Positions 6,592 to 11,735 of a stretch of DNA of 11,735 nucleotides are shown piece after piece. Location of the stretch: contig JACQWN010000204.1 of the NCBI GenBank assembly GCA_016209245.1, positions 1-11,735 of the forward strand, in the 5' to 3' direction. This stretch comes from Bacteroidia bacterium. GTDB lineage: Bacteria; Bacteroidota; Bacteroidia; Bacteroidales; BM523. The position numbers were made by a program, and so were the translations under genes. Position 1 is the first letter of the stretch; each line of letters opens with the position of its first letter. Under the pieces are notes generated by a model. That model was given only the letters and a program-made list of their open reading frames with translations. It was not told the origin of the DNA and ran no database searches.

Positions 6592-6599
6592 CAAATTTA
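6592..6599 (-). promoter_or_regulatory. possible -7 box (TAAATTTG) for guaD
   Basis: This is an exact TAnnTTTG match 19 bases before the guaD ATG. No TTTG is seen at the right distance; that stretch is instead a T-run and the hairpin of the upstream gene's end. Confidence 0.3.
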
Positions 6600-6627
6600 A
6601 AAAAAGATTTTAAAGGTGATACCTTTA
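6600..6627 (-). terminator. weak intrinsic terminator after the O-antigen ligase-like gene
   Basis: On the minus strand TAAAGGT-ATC-ACCTTTA (6627-6611) can form a 7-bp stem with a 3-base loop, followed by AAATC and a run of T. The stem begins in the TAA stop of the 6625-8193 gene. It has only two G-C pairs, so termination may be leaky; it could instead be an operator-like palindrome upstream of guaD. Confidence 0.35.
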
Positions 6628-8193
6628 TAAGCTATTATCCCCCCTGCCAAACAGAAAAAGACTATAAAAAAAAGCAAAAAAAGTAACCCCCGCCTGTGTT
6701 TCGAGTGTATCGTCGCTTAGCATGGAAAGTACGGCAATAATAAAAAAAGGTATAAAAAGATAATCCTTGAAATGTTTTTTCTTAAAAACAGGATAAAATA
6801 TAGCTAATATAATCCAAAGCCCTCCAAAAATACCAAAAGCCAGTAAGAATGTGATAAACTGATTATGAGCCCTGTGCCAGAATTGCTTATCCAGCTTGGT
6901 TTTCATTTCTTCGTATTTGCGGTTAAATTCTAGCTGAAGGTCGCCTGTACCAGTTCCAAGCCAGAAATTACTTTTAAGAATGCCAAATGCAGCTTTTAAA
7001 TATTCTAACCGTTGAGTAACTGAATGTCCGGTTGGATTCTCTGTTCGCAGATATACATCAATTTGCCAGATTATTTTATATATCATCACACCGGGATTGA
7101 ATTTGTTAGTATAAATATAATTCGGAATACCTTGTTCAACAAGCTTAATATCGTCGGAATTTAATTTCAAGAGCCCTTGTGCATCTTTCCGTAATCCTTT
7201 CGATGTAAGGTATCGGAACAATGTAAACCTGATATCCTGCCCTTTATTATCTTTTCCATAATACTCAACAGCGGATTTTTTCGACCATTCACTTTGCAGC
7301 TCGCTTTCGCAAATATATAGCCCTACATACCTGCCGTTTTCAATTTGCCCTAACGACATATAATGTTCGTAAGTATTTCCTTCAGAAGTAAATTTGTCGA
7401 GGTGTTGAATATCGAGTTTTTCGATATTGTAAAATTTACTAACGGAGTTGTATATATAACCAAAAATTAAAACAGGAATTGCTATTAAAATTATAGCTGG
7501 TATTATTTTCAGCATCTTTTTTTTATGGGTAAAAGACCAGAATATAAGATAAAAATAACAGCACGTAATAAAAATTGTTATTCCGGTTAATGATTCGAGA
7601 ATGACCAGAAAAAATAGCCACCATAAAATTAATCCTGGAAAAAGAAGTTTTTCGATCAATGATTTGCATTCCTTCCCAAAGAGGTAATAAAAGCATGTGA
7701 AAATAGCTACATTAATAAGTAATGCAAACCGGATATGGGAAATATATATTGAAATATCGCGAATATCTTTTATCTCACGGTGAATTATGCCGGAGTAAAC
7801 CAAAGTGCATGCGATTGTAGCATATGTGATGGCTGCCATGAAAAACAATAACAGGATTTTTAATTGTTTGGCATTAATACTTTTTGAGGTTCCGATAATA
7901 ACAGGTAATGTTACCAGTGGAATTTTAATCCGTATATCGCGCCATCCGGATGTTGTATCTTCTGTAAAGAGCATCCAAATAAGGTGAATCAATAGAATTG
8001 AGACGAACAGAAGTATAGCTTTTTTTTGTTTTAAAAGTTGAAATTTTTGCTTAAAATTCCCTTCAAGAAACCAGTTGCCTGCAAGCATAAATTGAGCTAC
8101 GCTCATGCAATATTCTGAAAGGGGCAAGCTTACCGCTAAAATGATTAACGATATATAATAAAAATAGAAGTGTATATTAGTTCTTCCAATCAT
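6625..8193 (-). CDS. O-antigen ligase / polysaccharide polymerase-like membrane protein (Wzy_C family)
   Basis: The 522-residue polytopic inner-membrane protein has hydrophobic segments at about 10-26, 58-76, 90-102, 111-134, 155-172, 185-220 and 230-248, then a large soluble region of about 150-190 residues (250-440), then further segments at about 446-470, 478-492 and 502-516. The Wzy_C/WaaL signature is at the end of the soluble region: FWLGTGTGDLQ (410-420) and HRAHNQFITFLLAFGIFG (440-457), with H443 in the position of the catalytic histidine of ligases. Such proteins join or polymerise undecaprenyl-linked glycans on the periplasmic side. No glycosyltransferase or flippase gene lies nearby, so the glycan cannot be named. 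The soluble loop looks larger than in typical members. The start is the ATG at 8193. Confidence 0.82.
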   Translation of the reverse strand: MIGRTNIHFYFYYISLIILAVSLPLSEYCMSVAQFMLAGNWFLEGNFKQKFQLLKQKKAILLFVSILLIHLIWMLFTEDTTSGWRDIRIKIPLVTLPVIIGTSKSINAKQLKILLLFFMAAITYATIACTLVYSGIIHREIKDIRDISIYISHIRFALLINVAIFTCFYYLFGKECKSLIEKLLFPGLILWWLFFLVILESLTGITIFITCCYFYLIFWSFTHKKKMLKIIPAIILIAIPVLIFGYIYNSVSKFYNIEKLDIQHLDKFTSEGNTYEHYMSLGQIENGRYVGLYICESELQSEWSKKSAVEYYGKDNKGQDIRFTLFRYLTSKGLRKDAQGLLKLNSDDIKLVEQGIPNYIYTNKFNPGVMIYKIIWQIDVYLRTENPTGHSVTQRLEYLKAAFGILKSNFWLGTGTGDLQLEFNRKYEEMKTKLDKQFWHRAHNQFITFLLAFGIFGGLWIILAIFYPVFKKKHFKDYLFIPFFIIAVLSMLSDDTLETQAGVTFFAFFYSLFLFGRGDNSL

Positions 8194-8225
8194 TGAGAAA
8201 AATCAACAAACATTTGCGAAATATG

Positions 8226-8306
8226 GAACGCTGATGACGCTGATTTTTATGATTAAATAAGATTTTTTAACTGTGTTCATCATAATCATCTGCGTTATCT
8301 GCGTTC
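8226..8306. repeat. intergenic palindromic repeat related to the core of the 1385-1536 element
   Basis: The left arm 8226-8244 (GAACGCTGATGACGCTGAT) and the reverse complement of 8288-8306 (GAACGCAGATAACGCAGAT) match at 16 of 19. Each arm is a tandem pair with a 9-base period (CGCWGATNN), as in the inner arms at 1442-1499 (CACAGATTT). The loop is 43 bases. It lies between two minus-strand genes, 34 bases past the stop of the 172-aa gene and 33 bases upstream of the ligase-like gene. Confidence 0.65.
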
Positions 8307-8339
8307 TATTTACCCTGCCTTTTTGAGAGGATACTAATC

Positions 8340-8858
8340 TTAGTCAAATATTTTTTCAATCGAGAATATATTACCTTTCTCCCATGTATTCCAATATTTT
8401 TTATTCAATAGAATTTGCTGCCGGGCATATGCTTGTCCTCTGTGATATAATTTTAAGCTAACCAAAAAATACAACATAGTTAAAATTCCTGTATCGGGTT
8501 CATGGGCAATCCATTGTTCAAAGTCGGGATGAACCAATAATTGTTTTTCTTTAATCCATCTCTTTATATTATCAATTTTTGTAACTTTATCTTTTTCATG
8601 TCTTAATGCCATATTATCTTTGTTTTTTTTGCAAAGTGTCCACATTTCTTTTTGCAGGAGTTTTACTTCTGTATCTGTATCCATATAATATGGATTTTTG
8701 GATAATGCTTGCAATATAAAAAATTGTTCATGCTCCGGATATTTTTTTGCAAAATTTTCTATTTTCGTTTGTAACTCTATGGTTTGAATTTCTTTGGCAT
8801 TCTCTCTTTTTGAAATGTCCTTTATTTTATCTCGTGCTTTTTCTTCTATTTTAGACAT
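8340..8858 (-). CDS. unknown protein, 172 aa
   Basis: I do not recognise the family. The protein is soluble, lysine-rich and probably mostly helical. Residues 1-45 are highly charged (KIEEKARDKIKDISKREN) and may form a coiled coil. The central part has regular hydrophobic spacing (PEHEQFFILQALSKNPYYMD, 41-60), and the C-terminal third has TGILTMLYFLVSLKLYHRGQ (124-143) followed by QQILLNKKYWNTWEKG, resembling an alpha-helical repeat rather than an enzyme motif. There is no signal peptide. The ATG at 8858 directly follows the TAA (8861-8859) of the degenerate gene, so it was probably translated from the same mRNA as the nucleoside kinase. It is intact although its upstream partner is broken, so its real function may depend on a complex that is no longer made. 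Confidence 0.75.
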   Translation of the reverse strand: MSKIEEKARDKIKDISKRENAKEIQTIELQTKIENFAKKYPEHEQFFILQALSKNPYYMDTDTEVKLLQKEMWTLCKKNKDNMALRHEKDKVTKIDNIKRWIKEKQLLVHPDFEQWIAHEPDTGILTMLYFLVSLKLYHRGQAYARQQILLNKKYWNTWEKGNIFSIEKIFD

Positions 8859-9927
8859 TTACGTAATAGCTTCGTCGTATTTGTTTTTGTTTTCTTCAAT
8901 CCAATCTTCAATTATTTGTTTGTATTCTTTACCTTTTTTAGGTTCGTGGTACATAAAGGTTTCAAAAAGATGGTCGACAGATAAGTATATCGGACAAATA
9001 TCTATTCGGTATCCACCAATGCGCATCAAGCTTCCAAATAAATCTTCGCTTCCTGTTTCTAAAGACTGTTAGTTGGTATAGAATTGTTTGAGAAATTCAC
9101 GCTGTTGAGGTGTCCAAAGAATGTAATCGTTAAGTAATCTTTTTAAAATATATGTGAAGTCATATTTGTTGGCTTTTTTTATATTTTTTATATCTTCGGG
9201 GTTTGATAACAAACTTTACATACTATGCGAAACAAGTTCAAGGGTGGATTCCAAATTTTCGGTGGCAGCAATCCATGCATCAAGCACATCAGAAAAGCCA
9301 AAAGTACCAAACTCTGTATGCGATAGCATATATGAATAGTTATCAAACGTCGCTTTATAATCTATGTTCTTCAAGGCGAAAATCATGTTGTGTTTGTACT
9401 GTTTCATGGCGAGTTTTTTCTATATCTTTAAAATCGGTTTCCATAGCTATCATAAAAGCTCTTCCAGGTAAAATATTTTCGAGCATAATACCAATAGCCA
9501 AAACCGCATAGCGGTAAGTAGCAGAGGTGTTCAGATAGCTTTGGTTGAATTTACTGCCATTAGCTTCGGGTGGATATCCATAGTTTTTAAAAATTTCGGG
9601 TTTATACCATGTAATCGGCTTATTTTCATCAATTTCATTTTCTACTAATATTTCTTTTACCTGATATTCCCAATTTTTATAAATTATTAATGTAAAAGCT
9701 GCTGTAAAACTCATCCTGTCGCCCCAAAATGAGATGTGCTCATCGGGTTTGCCTCTATTTACTATTAGTTCATAATGCACTTTGTTGAGGTTGCGTTCAA
9801 AACCATTATAGGCTTCAATACGTTCAAGCTGTAATGGAAATTCTTTTACAATTTTTAAAATTCTCTGAAAGGCATTATCCCAATCGTTTTTCGAAATTTT
9901 TGATTTTTTAAGAAAAATTTGTATCAT
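8859..9927 (-). pseudogene. degenerate unknown gene: one frameshift and two in-frame TAA stops
   Basis: From the ATG at 9927 the frame reads sensibly for about 170 codons (WGDRMSFTAAFTLIIYKNWE, then YGYPPEANGSKFNQSY and FMIAMETDFKDIEK). At an A6 run (9414-9419) one base too many moves the reading; removing one A joins it to LAMKQYKHNMIFALKNIDYK and GTFGFSDVLDAWIAATENLE. In that frame a TAA at 9216-9218 follows VSHSM, coding text goes on (ILKRLLNDYILWTPQQREFL), a second TAA stands at 9069-9071, and LFGSLMRIGGYRID to KNKYDEAIT finishes at the TAA 8859-8861. The repaired product is about 355 residues, soluble, of a family I do not recognise. The ATG is 3 bases after the kinase stop and the stop abuts the next ATG, so it was the middle gene of an operon. 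TAA is the normal stop elsewhere here, so recoding is unlikely. Confidence 0.8.
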
Positions 9928-9930
9928 AAA

Positions 9931-11607
9931 TCAATACTTAAAGCTGCTTCCACCAATAAATTCTCTGATAATCGAGGTCGGGGGTATTTCTTTTTCGACA
10001 TATTCGGGTACATCGGTGTAAAACGATAAAAATTTAATTAACCGCCGGGCTTCGGAAAACTCATCAGCATTTTCAGGCACTTCATTCAAAATGGGCAATG
10101 CATATCTTTTAAGCACGCTTATTTCATATAATAAGGCAGAATTAAACATTATATCGACTTCTTCCTGGTACGGAAAAATATTTTTGTCTTCTCCTGCCCT
10201 GACGCTGGTCCATCTCTTTATTGTTTCATAAGCACTGTAGCTCCGGTATTTATAATCTCTTACTATCCTGCGCAATAACCTGTTATCAGTTGTAGGAATA
10301 CGGTTATGATTGTCAATTGACAACTGCGTAAGAGCAGAAACATAGATTTTGTATTTCACATCATTGCTGATAAGTGGAGTCATGGCGGGATTCAGACCAT
10401 GTATCCCTTCCACAATAAAAATTGTATTTTCTTCTGCCCGGACTTTTCTGCCGGAAAAAAATCTTTTTCCTGTAGAAAAATCAAATTTTGGTAACTCAAC
10501 TTCTTTACAATCCAGAAGGTCAAGCATATTATTATTGAAAAATTCAATATCAATTACCTCAAGACATTCAAAATCAAATTCACCGTTTTTATCTCTGGGA
10601 GTCATTTCCCTGTTTACAAAATAATCATCAAGGGATATTAAAATCGCTTTATAACCCAGTACATGCAACTGAATGGATAATCTTTTGCAGAAAGAAGTTT
10701 TTCCTGAAGATGACGGACCTGAGATTAGTACAAGTTTTATTTTCCCGTTTCTGGCTTTTATTTCGTCGGCTATATGCGCTATTTTTTTTTCGTGCAAAGC
10801 TTCAGATACTTTTATAATATCTCCGATTTTTTTTGTATTAATGATTTCATTCAAATTTCCTACATTGTCAACACCAAGAATTTTAGCCCAATGCTTATGC
10901 TCTATAAAAATATCGAACATTTTCTCCTGCTTTATCAAAAGCTGTAATTCACAGGGATTTGATGGGCTTGGGTACCGTAATAACATACCTTCGTGATATT
11001 TCATCAAGTCGAAAACTTTTATATAACCTGCAGAAGGTACCAGATACCCATAAAAATAATCAACCGTATCGCCTAAATAATAAACAGATGTATAGAGGAG
11101 CTTTCTGTTTTTAAAAAGTTTACATTTGTCGTAAAGCTTATGTTTTTCATAGACTTTTACAGCTTCTTCGTTTTCTATCTCTGTCCGTTGAAATGGTATA
11201 TTTTCTTTCACAATTTCTATCATACATTCCTTAACGCGGTTAACATCATCAAGGTAAATAACGCCTCCTAGTCCTTCTATTTCACAATACAGCCCATTTG
11301 CAACAGAATGGGTAATACGAAGATTCGCATTCGGAAACCGTTCATTAAAAGCTTTTATTAAAATGAATAACAGAGAGCGGACATACATACGAAACCCTAC
11401 AATATCGGTAATGTCTATGAATTTTATATGTTTAGGCTTGAAAATTTCATATGTCAGTTCCTGAAGTTCATTATTTACTCTTGCACCGAGCACTTCATAC
11501 TTCAAATTCAAATTTACTTTTTTCAGAATTGTGAAAAGATCGGTCCCTGCCGGAAAAACATACTTCTTTCCATCATTCAGACATGTAATTGTTAATCTAT
11601 TTGCCAT
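9931..11607 (-). CDS. nucleoside (uridine-type) kinase with N-terminal TGS and ThrRS-like domains
   Basis: The 558-residue protein has three parts. Residues about 1-66 are a TGS domain (LTITCLNDGKKYVFPAGTDL). Residues about 70-260 resemble the threonyl-tRNA synthetase second additional domain (LRITHSVANGLYCEIEG at 96-112, YYLGDTVDYFYGYLVPSAG at 176-194). Residues about 290-510 are a phosphoribulokinase/uridine-kinase P-loop domain: Walker A GPSSSGKTS (297-305), LDDYFVNREMTPRD (326-339), FIVEGIHGLNP (397-407), and RRIVRDYKYRSYSAYETIKRW (446-466). The tail REFIGGSS (548-555) is, as I recall, conserved in this architecture, which is widespread in Bacteroidota and Firmicutes. It should phosphorylate a pyrimidine or other nucleoside with a nucleotide donor; the exact substrate is not set by sequence. 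It is the first gene of a tight operon with two unknown genes. An 8-bp tandem array begins 32 bases upstream of the ATG. The stop is TGA. Confidence 0.9.
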   Translation of the reverse strand: MANRLTITCLNDGKKYVFPAGTDLFTILKKVNLNLKYEVLGARVNNELQELTYEIFKPKHIKFIDITDIVGFRMYVRSLLFILIKAFNERFPNANLRITHSVANGLYCEIEGLGGVIYLDDVNRVKECMIEIVKENIPFQRTEIENEEAVKVYEKHKLYDKCKLFKNRKLLYTSVYYLGDTVDYFYGYLVPSAGYIKVFDLMKYHEGMLLRYPSPSNPCELQLLIKQEKMFDIFIEHKHWAKILGVDNVGNLNEIINTKKIGDIIKVSEALHEKKIAHIADEIKARNGKIKLVLISGPSSSGKTSFCKRLSIQLHVLGYKAILISLDDYFVNREMTPRDKNGEFDFECLEVIDIEFFNNNMLDLLDCKEVELPKFDFSTGKRFFSGRKVRAEENTIFIVEGIHGLNPAMTPLISNDVKYKIYVSALTQLSIDNHNRIPTTDNRLLRRIVRDYKYRSYSAYETIKRWTSVRAGEDKNIFPYQEEVDIMFNSALLYEISVLKRYALPILNEVPENADEFSEARRLIKFLSFYTDVPEYVEKEIPPTSIIREFIGGSSFKY

Positions 11608-11639
11608 ATAATTTATTTCTGTTCATTTTTTACTATGTT

Positions 11640-11735
11640 ATGTGTTAATGTGTTAATGTGTTAATGTGTTAATGTGTTAATGTGTTTATGTGTATATGTG
11701 TTTATGTGTTTATGTGTTAATGTGTTAATGTGTTT
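11640..11735. repeat. 8-bp tandem repeat array, at least 12 units, running off the right edge
   Basis: There are twelve consecutive 8-base units with no spacing change: ATGTGTTA seven times (five, then two more), ATGTGTTT four times and ATGTGTAT once. It begins 32 bases upstream of the nucleoside kinase ATG (11607). Every frame on the plus strand soon meets TAA where ATGTGTTA units repeat, so it is not coding. Arrays of this kind are prone to slippage in copy number, which could change promoter spacing for the kinase operon; no promoter box is recognisable between the array and the ATG. Confidence 0.85.

Noticed and set aside
9203..9511. Plus-strand open frames at 9154-9511
   Set aside because: They are antisense to the degenerate minus-strand gene, whose protein text is coherent; the plus-strand text has no recognisable pattern.
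8859..9927. TAA read as an amino acid in the degenerate gene
   Set aside because: TAA ends several other intact genes in the window (stops at 1529, 5674 and 6625), and the same gene also has a frameshift, so decay is the simpler reading.
11640..11735. CRISPR array
   Set aside because: The units are 8 bases with no spacers and no cas gene is present.

Overview
The window looks like an AT-rich chromosomal stretch of a member of the Bacteroidota. The evidence is: promoter boxes of the Bacteroidota type (TAnnTTTG, one with a TTTG box 19 bases upstream), almost no Shine-Dalgarno sequences, a TGS-domain uridine/nucleoside kinase of the type I associate with that phylum, a CNNM/CBS/CorC membrane protein whose text resembles Bacteroidota members, and a SurA/PpiD-like periplasmic foldase. 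No tRNA, rRNA, transposase, integrase or CRISPR array is visible.

Layout. 1-1310 (minus) is the N-terminal 436 residues of a membrane-anchored peptidyl-prolyl isomerase that runs off the left edge. 1385-1536 is a nested palindromic element ending inside the last codons of the next gene. 1529-2716 (minus) is a CNNM/CorC-type transporter that seems to lack a conserved piece of its first membrane helix region. From the divergent region around 2720-2853 run two overlapping plus-strand genes: an archaeal-type AAA/STAND ATPase (2854-3822) and a glycerolipid acyltransferase (3815-4855). Everything to the right is minus strand. First comes a small secreted OmpA-domain protein broken by a one-base frameshift (4862-5358). 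Next is a two-gene DUF4160-DUF2442 module (5436-5931) with its own promoter, bracketed by 27-bp direct repeats. It is followed by a guanine deaminase (6099-6572) and an O-antigen ligase/polymerase-like membrane protein (6625-8193). A second palindromic repeat lies at 8226-8306. The last group is a tight operon read right to left: nucleoside kinase (9931-11607), a degenerate unknown gene (8859-9927) and an unknown 172-aa protein (8340-8858). The right edge is an 8-bp tandem repeat of at least 12 units, about 30 bp upstream of the kinase start.

Functional picture. Most recognisable genes belong to envelope biology (foldase, CNNM transporter, acyltransferase, OmpA-domain protein, polysaccharide ligase) or purine/pyrimidine salvage (GuaD, nucleoside kinase); they do not form one pathway. 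The parts most worth following up are the repeat-bracketed DUF4160/DUF2442 cassette, the two palindromic intergenic elements that share a 9-bp-periodic core, the kinase-linked unknown gene pair of which one is decaying, and the 8-bp tandem array. There are signs of gene decay: two frameshifts, two in-frame stops, one apparent in-frame deletion and one apparently shortened N-terminus. No complete new defence or mobile system can be demonstrated from the sequence alone.
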